A DNA stretch of 64,000 nucleotides, taken from Gracilibacillus salinarum. Lineage in GTDB: Bacteria; Bacillota; Bacilli; Bacillales; Amphibacillaceae. The translations under genes and the position numbers were made by a program. Positions 8,735 to 16,755 of this stretch are shown piece after piece. Positions within the stretch are counted from its first letter, which is position 1. Each line of letters opens with the position of its first letter. Where the stretch lies: contig NZ_CP095071.1 of the NCBI RefSeq assembly GCF_022919575.1, positions 2,790,001 through 2,854,000 of the forward strand. The letters run 5' to 3'. The notes under the pieces were generated by a model that did not search any database, was not told the origin of the DNA, and was given only the letters and a program-made list of their open reading frames with translations.

Positions 8735-9763
8735 CTATTCAAATGAAACGAGTACTTTCACAGAATTGTCTTGCTTTTTGTTGACCATTGTAAATCCTTC
8801 ACCTGCTTGCTCATAATGCAATTTATGTGAGATAACTTTCTCCACATCTAAGTCGCCCTTAGCAATAATCTCTAATGCTTCCTCCGTATCTGGACGATTA
8901 TAAGTCATGCAACCCACTACTTCTTTTTCATTTTGTTGCAATTGTTCAATATCAACAGACTGTTGGCCATGGAACATAGCAACTGTTACAACACGTCCAC
9001 CTTTTCTTAATAAATTTAAAGAATCATTTATAATTCCAGGAACACCTGCCGTTATGAATACTTTGTCGAAAGACCCTTTGTCTAATGTCTGTTTTGCTTC
9101 GTTAATCCAATCTGCATTGTCTTTACTATTAATAACGTTTGATGCACCCATATCTTTCGCTACATCTAAAGAGTAATCTAGTACATCTGTCACCACGACA
9201 TCTGTTACGCCTTTTGCCTTTACTGCGATAAGTGTAAGTAACCCAATTGGGCCAGCACCTAAAATAGCTACACGATCAGTAGGTTTGATATCTGCTTTAT
9301 AAGCAGCGTGTACACCAACTGCTAACGGCTCCACTAATACTCCTTGGTCATAGCTAACAGAATCAGGCAATTTCACTGCCTGTGCTTCTGGAGAAACGAA
9401 ATACTCAGCCATTGTTCCTAACCAATCCCCCATTCCAGGAGCCAAGCGTTGATCAGAATAATTGACATTGCCTGTCATAATACCTTCACTCTCACCTGTA
9501 CCGATTTGTGGTTCTACGGTAACACGATCCCCGACTTTGAATTTTGTAACAGAGTCGCCAATCTTCACTACTTCACCAGCTACTTCGTGTCCAATAACGA
9601 CTGGGGGTTTACGGAACGGATGTAATCCTTTATACGTGTGAATGTCCGAGCCACAAATTCCAGCTACTGCTACTTTAATAAGCATTTCATCTGCTTTTAA
9701 TGTTGGGACTTCTATATCCTTGATGCTAATTTGTTCTGCAGCCTCTACAAATACCGCTTTCAT
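8735..9763 (-). CDS. Zinc-type medium-chain dehydrogenase
   Basis: A 342-residue NAD(P)-dependent alcohol/polyol dehydrogenase of the MDR superfamily, likely the oxidation step of the pathway. The catalytic zinc ligands are present: Cys37 in GICGSD, and His59-Glu60 in IGHEVAGE. A Rossmann site AILGAGPIGLL follows near 168. The structural-zinc loop that normally holds four Cys after the GDRVTVEP segment has none (EPQIGTGESEGIMTGNVN), so only one zinc is expected, or the substrate range differs. Relatives include threonine, sorbitol and galactitol-phosphate dehydrogenases. It lies 11 bp before the TRAP binding-protein gene in the same operon. Confidence 0.88.
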   Translation of the reverse strand: MKAVFVEAAEQISIKDIEVPTLKADEMLIKVAVAGICGSDIHTYKGLHPFRKPPVVIGHEVAGEVVKIGDSVTKFKVGDRVTVEPQIGTGESEGIMTGNVNYSDQRLAPGMGDWLGTMAEYFVSPEAQAVKLPDSVSYDQGVLVEPLAVGVHAAYKADIKPTDRVAILGAGPIGLLTLIAVKAKGVTDVVVTDVLDYSLDVAKDMGASNVINSKDNADWINEAKQTLDKGSFDKVFITAGVPGIINDSLNLLRKGGRVVTVAMFHGQQSVDIEQLQQNEKEVVGCMTYNRPDTEEALEIIAKGDLDVEKVISHKLHYEQAGEGFTMVNKKQDNSVKVLVSFE

Positions 9764-9793
9764 GTTAAATCTCTCCCTTATCTCCTGCTGATG

Positions 9794-10420
9794 TTATTGA
9801 AAATACATCATCTTCGATTCCAATAGATGTCGTTTCATTAAGTCAGAGCAGGTTTCATCTCTATTTTTTAATGCATGTAGAATTTCCATATGCTCTGTGT
9901 AAAATTTCTGTACCCTTGAAGGGTCCTTTTTCAAATGACGTAGCGTAATACGTCGTAAATGATCTTGATAATTTAATAGCACTCTTGTTATCTCATTATT
10001 TCCAGCAAACTCACTAATCGCCAAATGAAATTCATGATCTAATGTCGCGAAAAGCTTTACATCTTTTTCTTCTGCTGCTTTTTCGGTAGCATCTACAATA
10101 TCTTGTAACTCTTTTAATTGTTCATCTGAAATTCTTTGGTATATATCTTGGCAATTAAACGTCTCCAAAGCAATTCGTAAGCTGTATATATCATTTATTC
10201 TCTCAATAGAAATATCATTTACAATAATTCCTTGTTTAGAAGAAACCGTAACAAACCCTTCTGATTCTAAGCGTACAAGTGCATTTTTTATCGGCGTTTT
10301 ACTCATTCCTAATTCATCGATTAAGGTACGTTCTGATAAGAATTGTCCTGCTTCATAGTGTTCTTCTAGAATTTTGGCTTTTATTTTTTGGTAGGCAACA
10401 TCTTTTAATAGCATAATCAT
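9794..10420 (-). CDS. GntR-family regulator, FCD subgroup
   Basis: A transcription factor of 208 residues from ATG 10420 (210 from ATG 10426). An N-terminal winged helix (LSERTLIDELGMSKTPIKNA, about 29-48) binds DNA, and an all-helical FCD domain senses the effector, with the usual Asp/His pattern for a metal site (DHEFHLAISEFAGN and EHMEILHALKNRD). ATG 10420 is preferred since AAAGG is then seven bases away. Encoded inside the operon, between kinase and dehydrogenase, it most likely represses its own promoter through the phased repeats at 11795-11822 and is released by a pathway metabolite. Confidence 0.9.
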   Translation of the reverse strand: MIMLLKDVAYQKIKAKILEEHYEAGQFLSERTLIDELGMSKTPIKNALVRLESEGFVTVSSKQGIIVNDISIERINDIYSLRIALETFNCQDIYQRISDEQLKELQDIVDATEKAAEEKDVKLFATLDHEFHLAISEFAGNNEITRVLLNYQDHLRRITLRHLKKDPSRVQKFYTEHMEILHALKNRDETCSDLMKRHLLESKMMYFQ

Positions 10421-10435
10421 GTCCATCCTTTAGAT

Positions 10436-11776
10436 TTATTTAGAGCCAGATTGATAGACCTTTTCAAAAAACGCTGGACCACCTAGCTGACCACTCTTTA
10501 ACGAAATTTCCAGTCCATCAAATTTAGCTCTCTCTGAATATGCTAAACATAAAGGTGCTCCCGGCGCAATAGAATCGATCACTTCTAAGCCATAAATGTC
10601 AAGATTTGATGTCACAAACCCAGAAGTATCGCCACCAGAAATGATTACTCGTTGCAGATCCACTAAATCAAGCATTTGCTTTGTCCATCGCCCTAGTTTC
10701 TCCCCAATATAAATACCAATATCTTGTTTCTTTACACCATTTTTGAACAAATGCTCCCTAGTCCTTGCAATATGTGGATCATCTGCGCCTCTGGCTGTGT
10801 AAATAATCACTTTTTTATGTTGATCCACTTGTTTTGCAATATTTAATAAAAATGGTTGTACCTTCTCTTCGTCTGTAAATAATTCATACGGTATTCGCAA
10901 CAAACGGAAACCAGCCTCTTCTGCATTGTCCAACTGTTGCTTCGTAACCTCAGATACACTGCCGGAAACTGCAAAAATCTTATTTACGTTATTGGGCTTG
11001 GCTTCTTGCTCCACTCTTTCAATGTGGCCATGACGTTGCATAGCATCTCCTAGTGCATACTCTACACCGGAAGAACCTATGACAAATTGAGTCGTTTCCT
11101 TTCGTTTTTCCCACAATATTTCAGATACTTTCTTCATATGTGAATGGTTCAATGCGTCATAGAGGACAACCTCTGCATTATTAGCCTCTTGCTGGTTAAT
11201 TTCTGACGCTGACTTCGCTTCTAAATCCATTACACTTACATTAGTAATTCTTTGATTCGTTTGTGTTGATAAATGTTTCACTAAATCTGCTTCATCCATA
11301 GGAGTCACAGGATGCTTCGCCATAACGGGGTGCCTGTCTAATCGATAAATTTCATCTTTAAACTTGGCAAAATGATTCCCAAACACGGTGTATCTACCTA
11401 AATTAGGTGCTGCTACCAATAATGGATAACTTCCATCCGCGAAGTATTTTCTCGCCAGATCACTTGCGAATCCTATATTTCCAACCTCTGGGGAGGAGTC
11501 GAATGTAGAACAAACTTTGTAATGAACAAAATATGGATTGCATTTTTTAAGAAATTCAAACACTGGAGAAATTTCCTCCTCCATACCTTTGAATCCCTTT
11601 GCCCTAGCTGTTCCTGCTACACCAATACAATCCACATGTTGAAATTGGTTCAGTCTTTCTTGATCAGGAACTTTCAAAAAAAGAATCGTTTTCAAACCAT
11701 ATTGGCTAAGTGCTTCCATTGCATCCGTGGATCCAGTGAAATCGTCACCATAAAACCCTAAAATATGTCTTTTCAT
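10436..11776 (-). CDS. DUF1537 four-carbon acid sugar kinase family protein
   Basis: A 446-residue ATP-dependent kinase of the family that includes OtnK (3-oxotetronate) and DtnK (D-threonate). The N-terminal substrate domain shows GFYGDDFTGSTDAMEAL, and the C-terminal nucleotide-binding domain shows ISGGDTSGFVTSNL and GAPLCL, both family hallmarks. ATG 11776 is chosen because GGTGGTGAG precedes it; ATG 11791 lacks a ribosome site. First gene of the operon. In known pathways the phosphorylated acid goes to a class II aldolase-type decarboxylase or to PdxA2; here an aldolase-family gene closes the operon, and no isomerase (OtnI) or PdxA2 is present. The acid substrate is unresolved. Confidence 0.9.
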   Translation of the reverse strand: MKRHILGFYGDDFTGSTDAMEALSQYGLKTILFLKVPDQERLNQFQHVDCIGVAGTARAKGFKGMEEEISPVFEFLKKCNPYFVHYKVCSTFDSSPEVGNIGFASDLARKYFADGSYPLLVAAPNLGRYTVFGNHFAKFKDEIYRLDRHPVMAKHPVTPMDEADLVKHLSTQTNQRITNVSVMDLEAKSASEINQQEANNAEVVLYDALNHSHMKKVSEILWEKRKETTQFVIGSSGVEYALGDAMQRHGHIERVEQEAKPNNVNKIFAVSGSVSEVTKQQLDNAEEAGFRLLRIPYELFTDEEKVQPFLLNIAKQVDQHKKVIIYTARGADDPHIARTREHLFKNGVKKQDIGIYIGEKLGRWTKQMLDLVDLQRVIISGGDTSGFVTSNLDIYGLEVIDSIAPGAPLCLAYSERAKFDGLEISLKSGQLGGPAFFEKVYQSGSK

Positions 11777-11794
11777 CTCACTCACCACCATAAA

Positions 11795-11822
11795 ATCTAA
11801 CTTAGATCTAAGTTGTATCTAA
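11795..11822 (-). promoter_or_regulatory. Phased operator of the sugar-acid operon
   Basis: Three copies of ATCTAA (11795, 11806, 11817) lie exactly 11 bp apart, and the first two create a perfect 16-bp palindrome AACTTAGATCTAAGTT at 11799-11814. The block starts at the transcription start region just after the -10, the classic position for a repressor; the GntR protein of the operon is the likely binder. Confidence 0.65.
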
Positions 11823-11827
11823 AAAAG

Positions 11828-11856
11828 ATAATAGCAAGGAAAGAAAACGATGTCAA
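11828..11856 (-). promoter_or_regulatory. SigA-type promoter of the sugar-acid operon
   Basis: On the minus strand: perfect -35 TTGACA (11851-11856), 17-bp spacer, -10 TATTAT (11828-11833). It fires toward the kinase gene 50 bp downstream. Confidence 0.82.
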
Positions 11857-11971
11857 CAAATTTTTCTTATTTAATTGGACTACAGGGAAAAAATTAATAA
11901 AGTTGCACTTCAACATATTATTGATACAGCAAGGTTTTCCTTAAGTATTTCAATGTCCATAACAGATGAAC

Positions 11972-11996
11972 GTTTTTTTCTTTTTTCTCAGGGAAT
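11972..11996 (+). promoter_or_regulatory. Possible SigB promoter
   Basis: GTTTTT (11972-11977), 13-bp spacer and GGGAAT (11991-11996) fit the general-stress sigma-B pattern GTTTaa/GGGwAw. It precedes a gene whose Bacillus relatives are SigB-controlled. Confidence 0.45.
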
Positions 11997-12018
11997 ACTC
12001 CTTACAGAGGTGATATAG

Positions 12019-12444
12019 ATGAGTAAAGAAAAAGCAATCAAAGCCATCAAAGATGTGCTGGATATTTCGAAAGTAGGCGTGCTGTCCACCATTCATGATA
12101 ACCTTCCAAACAGTCGTTATATGATGTTTTATAATGATGAAGAGGTGTTATACACGAAGACAAGTAAAGATTCTCTCAAAGTGGATGAAATCGAAAGCAA
12201 TCCACATGTGCATATTTTGTTAGGCTACGAAGAAACGAAAAATCACAGTTTTGTGGAATTTGCCGGAAGAGCTGAAATAGTAGAGGACCAAGAAACAATT
12301 GACTGGATCTGGGAAAATCAAGATAAGACCTATTTCAAATCGAAAGACGATCCGGAACTAATCGTATTGAAGATGACACCGAATGAAATCAAATTATTAA
12401 ATGATGATGAGCTGGATACGCCAAAAACAGTAGACTTTAAGTAA
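12019..12444 (+). CDS. General stress protein 26-like flavin-fold protein
   Basis: A 141-residue split-barrel protein of the pyridoxamine 5'-phosphate oxidase-like superfamily, close in size and pattern to Bacillus subtilis YdaG (general stress protein 26). It has the N-terminal helix, KVGVLSTIHDNLPNSRYMMF as first barrel strand with the Arg typical of flavin-phosphate contacts, and KTSKDSLKVDEIESNPHVHILLGY. It probably binds FMN/FAD or a related cofactor in the cytoplasm; catalytic activity is not established for the family. Ribosome site AGAGGTG is seven bases upstream. It is monocistronic, with a SigB-like promoter and a strong terminator. Confidence 0.85.
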   Translation: MSKEKAIKAIKDVLDISKVGVLSTIHDNLPNSRYMMFYNDEEVLYTKTSKDSLKVDEIESNPHVHILLGYEETKNHSFVEFAGRAEIVEDQETIDWIWENQDKTYFKSKDDPELIVLKMTPNEIKLLNDDELDTPKTVDFK

Positions 12445-12460
12445 AAAATTCTGTATAAGT

Positions 12461-12503
12461 AACGCGATATCATTTGCAAGTACCCATGATATCGCGTTTT
12501 TCT
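12461..12503 (+). terminator. Strong terminator
   Basis: A 13-bp perfect stem, AACGCGATATCAT with ATGATATCGCGTT, followed by a T-rich run. Confidence 0.92.
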
Positions 12504-12572
12504 TTTCTTTTGCTGCCTTTAACCATAATATAATAGATAACTCATACTATAAAAATGGAGAGAGAATTTCAT

Positions 12573-13304
12573 ATGAAAAAATGGTTGAAAAGAATGTTAA
12601 TTTTACTTGCCTTATTCGTTATTACAGGTTTGGCATTTTTTTATTATTGGTCCCAGCAAACCTATTCACCTTCTGAGACACTTGATGAACTTGTAGACAC
12701 CACTTCCTTGCAATATGATGAAGATTGGCTGCTTTTTGAACCCACCTCTAAGGAAGCAAGAAAAGGGATCATAATATACCCTGGTGCCAAGGTAGAGCCG
12801 GAAGCATACAGTTACTATGGACAAACAATATCTAATGAGGGCTATTTCGTTGCTATACCTAAAATACGACTCAATTTCCCGATTCTAGAAACAAATAAAG
12901 CGGCGGATTTAGTCGCACAATACCCGGCCATTGATAATTGGTTTATTGGTGGCCATTCATTGGGTGGGGTTGCAGCGGCGAAGTTTGCAGATGAAAATCC
13001 TGATATCATTACTGGTATCTTTTTTCTCGGATCGTATCCTGCAAATAGTAATGATTTCTCAGATACATCAGTACCAATGTTATCTATTTATGCAGAAAAC
13101 GATGGCTTAACCACTATAGAAAAAATCAATGAAACACAGGATTTATTATCGAAGGAAGCGAAACTGGTTGAGATAGAGGGTGGTAATCATGCTCAATTTG
13201 GCATTTATGGTCCCCAAAAAGGGGATGAGCAAGCCTCTATTTCAGTGTCCGAGCAGCAAGATATCATATCCGAAGTACTATTAAGCTGGTTAGATGACCA
13301 CTAA
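12573..13304 (+). CDS. Membrane-anchored alpha/beta hydrolase
   Basis: A 243-residue hydrolase with an N-terminal membrane segment (about 5-24), so the catalytic domain is probably outside the cell. The nucleophile elbow is GGHSLGG, with a putative acid in YAENDGLT and the catalytic His in GGNHAQFG, a full Ser-Asp-His triad. KGIIIYPGAKVEPEAYSYYG forms the oxyanion-side strand and loop seen in the Abhydrolase_5 type. ATG 12573 is preferred because GGAGAGAG lies eight bases upstream. It is followed after 24 bp by an integral membrane protein gene and is probably co-transcribed with it. Substrate unknown. Confidence 0.85.
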   Translation: MKKWLKRMLILLALFVITGLAFFYYWSQQTYSPSETLDELVDTTSLQYDEDWLLFEPTSKEARKGIIIYPGAKVEPEAYSYYGQTISNEGYFVAIPKIRLNFPILETNKAADLVAQYPAIDNWFIGGHSLGGVAAAKFADENPDIITGIFFLGSYPANSNDFSDTSVPMLSIYAENDGLTTIEKINETQDLLSKEAKLVEIEGGNHAQFGIYGPQKGDEQASISVSEQQDIISEVLLSWLDDH

Positions 13305-13328
13305 TACTGTCTGGCAAGGAGAGAAAAT

Positions 13329-13982
13329 ATGGATAATTACCTCTATCTTTTGTACGCTGTTGTATATGCCGCCTTATTCATCTACGGATTGCTAGTTACA
13401 CCCACTGCCCGCATTTGGTCATGGGGCTCTTTTTTGTTCCTGGTTATAATTGGCCTTGTATTCGATAATGTCGTCTTAGCTTTTGGAAAATTTATTGGGG
13501 AAGGACCGATATTAGAAAACTTAAACCTTCTGCGCTATTGGAGTCATGCATTGTTTACTCCAACACTGGTGCTATACTGTTTTGGCATTTTGCAAATAAA
13601 GGGCAGGCTCAGGACAATTTTGTTTGTTGCCTTCCTTGCTGTTACGACCTGTTTAATTCTGTTTGAGATTCGATTTGAGGTTCTCCATCTATCTATACAG
13701 CCGCAATGGGAGTATGGTGTATTACGTTATGCACCAATAGAGGACTCCAATGGTCCACCGCTCATGATTTTAATCGTTACGATGGTTCTATTGATTACCA
13801 GTTTGGTCATTTGGATGCGCCGACGCTGGCCGTGGATGTTTGCTGGTGTATTGCTCATGTCCATGGGCAGCATAGTAAATATCCCCATTAATAGTGCAGC
13901 GATTACCAACGGTTTTGAGTTAATACTTATTATCACTTTATTTCTAACGAAGACCACACAAGAGAACAAATCCAATTATTAG
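13329..13982 (+). CDS. Integral membrane protein of unknown function
   Basis: A 217-residue protein with six or seven hydrophobic helices and no recognised catalytic motif. The N-terminus begins with a membrane segment right away (YLYLLYAVVYAALFIYGLL), and a short basic loop RRRWPW separates late helices. It has a clear AAGGAGAG ribosome site and sits 24 bp after the hydrolase gene, so the two may work together at the membrane. I do not recognise the family. Confidence 0.7.
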   Translation: MDNYLYLLYAVVYAALFIYGLLVTPTARIWSWGSFLFLVIIGLVFDNVVLAFGKFIGEGPILENLNLLRYWSHALFTPTLVLYCFGILQIKGRLRTILFVAFLAVTTCLILFEIRFEVLHLSIQPQWEYGVLRYAPIEDSNGPPLMILIVTMVLLITSLVIWMRRRWPWMFAGVLLMSMGSIVNIPINSAAITNGFELILIITLFLTKTTQENKSNY

Positions 13983-14063
13983 AAATTTTTTGCTTACTCT
14001 TCAGATTTACTGCTTTTTTTCCGATAATCATACTACAAGATTATGTAACTGAAGGAGTTTATC

Positions 14064-15362
14064 ATGAGTATTTTTACCAAAAAGCAAAAAACAACCACAT
14101 TATTAGCAGCAGCAGAAAAAGAGAGACCACATGTAAAGATAGACATACAAAAGGATACTCAATTGCTCGAACAAATGGAAATTATTGAGTTAACACTTGA
14201 GGATCTAGCTGTGGCAAGAACGCTTCAGCCACTGATTCAGGAGCATATCGCGGACATCTATAACCCGATTTATTACCATCGCTCGGAAGGAATCCGAAAA
14301 GTAGTCGATATGACAGCAATCGGCATTGATTTAGAAGGCTGCCAAAACTATGTGATCAGTTTTTTCGATGGTATTATTAATGATGCATTTGCTGAGAAAC
14401 GTTATCGAATCAGCAGCTATTATTTAAAAGTTGGCGTGGAAGTCAGATGGTATATCTGTACGAATCAAATTATGGCCAATCATATTTTTGATATTTTAAA
14501 AGAGGTATATAAGGAAGATTTAGAAAGTTATTCCCTCGCAACGAAAGTAGTAAGTAAAGTTCTCAATTTGGAATTACAGCTATGTCTATCTGCCTTGCAG
14601 GAACTGCAGCAAGAAGCTGCTGCTGATAAGGAAAATCAGGCGAAGCAAGGTGTCAAACACTCGATTGGCTCCATTACTGAAGAATTAGCAGGGATGTCCG
14701 AAGAAGTCGGTGCCTCTGTTGAGGATGCTGTTGACCGCTCGGGCAGTATTCAGCATGATTTAAGCGAAGGCCTGGCCTCGTCCAATGCGACACAGGAAAC
14801 CGCGGAAACCGGTAGAAAACAGCTTGATCAGGTCATGGCAGAAACGGATTCACTAACTTCTAGTGTCAACGAGATCAAAACAAGGTTCAGTTCCTTAGAA
14901 GCGAACTCCAGAGAAATAGGTGACATCGTGGCCGTCATTACCGAAATTGCGGAACAAACCAACCTTTTAGCACTAAATGCAGCGATTGAAGCAGCAAGAG
15001 CTGGCGAACACGGTAAAGGTTTCTCTGTAGTAGCTTCTGAAGTACGAAAGCTCGCGGAACAAACCAAAGCATCATCCAGCAATATTACGACTATGATCCA
15101 TTCGACGACCGATCATATTGCAGATCTCGTTGGACGAATCAATGAGATCAACGCTAAGTCACTGAGTGTAAATGAATATGTACAAGAAACGATTCAAAAC
15201 TTTGAAGATATTCTCGCATCGAGCTTAACCAATAAAGAGCAAAACGAACGCAACAACCAGGAAATGCTGAACTTCATTCAAATCCTCCAGGAAATTGGAG
15301 AAGTTGGCTCAAAGGTTGCAGAATTAGCGGATGAATTGAATCAGACGATGCAGGGATACTAA
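14064..15362 (+). CDS. hemAT: HemAT-like globin-coupled chemotaxis transducer
   Basis: A soluble 432-residue transducer, the same length as Bacillus subtilis HemAT, with an N-terminal globin domain (about 1-175) and a C-terminal methyl-accepting signalling domain (tip [20 protein letters not shown]). HemAT binds O2 through haem and steers aerotaxis. From recalled HemAT sequence, LQPLIQE and EKRxRI..xYLKVG align well, and distal Tyr70 is kept. The residue matching proximal His123, in IASIHLRIG, is Tyr120 here (ISSYYLKVG). Haem binding may be lost, or Tyr-ligated. GAAGGAG precedes the ATG. A TCCGATAA box at 14020-14027 resembles a SigD -10, but no matching -35 is seen. Confidence 0.87.
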   Translation: MSIFTKKQKTTTLLAAAEKERPHVKIDIQKDTQLLEQMEIIELTLEDLAVARTLQPLIQEHIADIYNPIYYHRSEGIRKVVDMTAIGIDLEGCQNYVISFFDGIINDAFAEKRYRISSYYLKVGVEVRWYICTNQIMANHIFDILKEVYKEDLESYSLATKVVSKVLNLELQLCLSALQELQQEAAADKENQAKQGVKHSIGSITEELAGMSEEVGASVEDAVDRSGSIQHDLSEGLASSNATQETAETGRKQLDQVMAETDSLTSSVNEIKTRFSSLEANSREIGDIVAVITEIAEQTNLLALNAAIEAARAGEHGKGFSVVASEVRKLAEQTKASSSNITTMIHSTTDHIADLVGRINEINAKSLSVNEYVQETIQNFEDILASSLTNKEQNERNNQEMLNFIQILQEIGEVGSKVAELADELNQTMQGY

Positions 15363-15504
15363 AGTTATGAAAAAATCGGAAAAAGGGAAGCTTGGACAGT
15401 TTGCCCTTAGTTTATGGCTTTAATCGTGTGCATGTAATTTGCAGACCTTTGTGATCATGATGCATTTTGAGGTAGCGTATTAGTGGATGTATGGCGCGCG
15501 CTTT

Positions 15505-15551
15505 CGTTCATTACGCGCTTCTCATACGGTCCTTTTGATCGAATGGACGCT
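15505..15551 (+). repeat. Single unit of the 52-bp intergenic repeat family
   Basis: The stretch CATTACGCG..CTTCTCA to GATCGAATGGACGCT aligns with the two units at 20845-20948. It lies in the 302-bp gap between hemAT and the SDR gene, which otherwise holds only a terminator. Confidence 0.5.
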
Positions 15552-15584
15552 ACAGCACAAAACTTTCTCAGCTAGGCATAACCG

Positions 15585-15635
15585 AAAAGCCGATGCTAGC
15601 ACGAATCTTGTTCGACGTGTTAGCTTCGGCTTTTT
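15585..15635. terminator. Bidirectional terminator between convergent genes
   Basis: AAAAGCCGATGCTAGCACG pairs with CGTGTTAGCTTCGGCTTTT (two mismatches); T tracts on both strands serve hemAT and the SDR gene. Confidence 0.88.
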
Positions 15636-15664
15636 ATTGTCCAGCTATTACCTCAGCCTAATGT

Positions 15665-16468
15665 CTATTCCCCCTGCTGCATATATTGATTAAAATCCGC
15701 AATAGACGGATTCGCGATATAGTGGCCACCTTCTACTTTTATCGTTTGTCCCGTAATGTATTTCGACTCATCTGAAGCTAAAAACAAGACCGTATAACCA
15801 ATATCATCTGGCTCTCCATTATACGGAAGCGCGTTGAATTTCAGAAAAATATCCTGTACTTCCTGTGGCAGGTTCTTCTCAGCAGCAGGTGTCAAAATTA
15901 ACCCCGGAGCTACTGCATTACAACGAATGTGGTCTTTACCATATTGAGTCGAGATATACGATGTTAAATTGACAACTGCCGCTTTCGTTGCACCATATGC
16001 GGAACGAATCGCATCTGATGCAAAACCAGCCATCGAGGCCGTATTAATAATCGAACCTCCGCCAGCCTCTTTCATGTAAGGAATAGCATAGCGGCTTCCT
16101 AATAAAACACTTTTTAGATTCACATCCATCAGACGGTCCCATTCCTCTAAATCGATGTGGACGACATCCAGGTCTTTTTGTAAGTTTGTTAATCCAACAT
16201 TGTTAAACAGCACGTTTATTTTTCCATAGGTCTTAACGGTAAACTCTACCGCTTCTTTAATAGATGCTTGCTGAGAAGCATCGAGAAAAATAGCGGATGC
16301 ACTGCCACCGTTTTCTTCGATTTCCTTCGCAGCAGCCTTGGCCCCCTCCACATTGTAATCACCGATGACAACTCTTGCCCCTTCTTTTGCCAAAAGACGT
16401 GCACTCGACAAACCTATTCCGGATGCTCCGCCGGTTACTAATGCTACTTTACCTTCTACTCTTCCCAT
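15665..16468 (-). CDS. Short-chain dehydrogenase/reductase
   Basis: A 267-residue classical SDR that oxidises or reduces an alcohol/ketone with NAD(P). The cofactor loop TGGASGIG is near residue 12, the NNVG motif near 90, the catalytic Ser in INTASMAG and Tyr-x3-Lys in YGATK, and the C-terminal strand ITGQTIKVEGG. ATG 16468 is preferred over the upstream GTG because AAGGTG is eight bases ahead. Glucose-dehydrogenase and cyclopentanol-dehydrogenase types look alike, so the substrate cannot be named. It stands alone, with a palindromic operator in its upstream region. Confidence 0.9.
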   Translation of the reverse strand: MGRVEGKVALVTGGASGIGLSSARLLAKEGARVVIGDYNVEGAKAAAKEIEENGGSASAIFLDASQQASIKEAVEFTVKTYGKINVLFNNVGLTNLQKDLDVVHIDLEEWDRLMDVNLKSVLLGSRYAIPYMKEAGGGSIINTASMAGFASDAIRSAYGATKAAVVNLTSYISTQYGKDHIRCNAVAPGLILTPAAEKNLPQEVQDIFLKFNALPYNGEPDDIGYTVLFLASDESKYITGQTIKVEGGHYIANPSIADFNQYMQQGE

Positions 16469-16512
16469 TGTACACACACCTTCTCTCTACTTTTTCATAT
16501 AGTTTAACGCTA

Positions 16513-16534
16513 AATAGTTTAATAGTAAACTATT
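16513..16534. promoter_or_regulatory. Palindromic operator upstream of the SDR gene
   Basis: Perfect inverted repeat AATAGTTTA-ATAG-TAAACTATT, 45 bp before the SDR start; the half-site TAGTTTAA occurs again nearby. It fits a dimeric MarR- or TetR-type repressor, but no such gene is adjacent. Confidence 0.55.
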
Positions 16535-16599
16535 TTAATAACCATAATAAGCATAGGCTCTATCTACTAATTTCTTATCTTTATTTACAATATTTCTCA

Positions 16600-16628
16600 T
16601 TGACAAATATAAAGCGCTCGCATACTAT
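16600..16628 (+). promoter_or_regulatory. SigA promoter of the ferric-siderophore operon
   Basis: Perfect -35 TTGACA (16600-16605), 17-bp spacer, -10 TACTAT (16623-16628). Confidence 0.85.
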
Positions 16629-16634
16629 TAACAA

Positions 16635-16649
16635 TGATAATCATTATCA
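16635..16649 (+). promoter_or_regulatory. Fur box
   Basis: Perfect palindrome TGATAATCATTATCA, the core of the Fur consensus, lying over the transcription start so that iron-loaded Fur would block the promoter. Confidence 0.92.
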
Positions 16650-16755
16650 AATAATTCAAAACTACTATCAAGGAGGAAATGCATAGTATTTATTTTGTTG
16701 TGACGTTCGAACTATCTTCTTATAAAACTTAATTACATAAAAGGTTGGGATGTAA

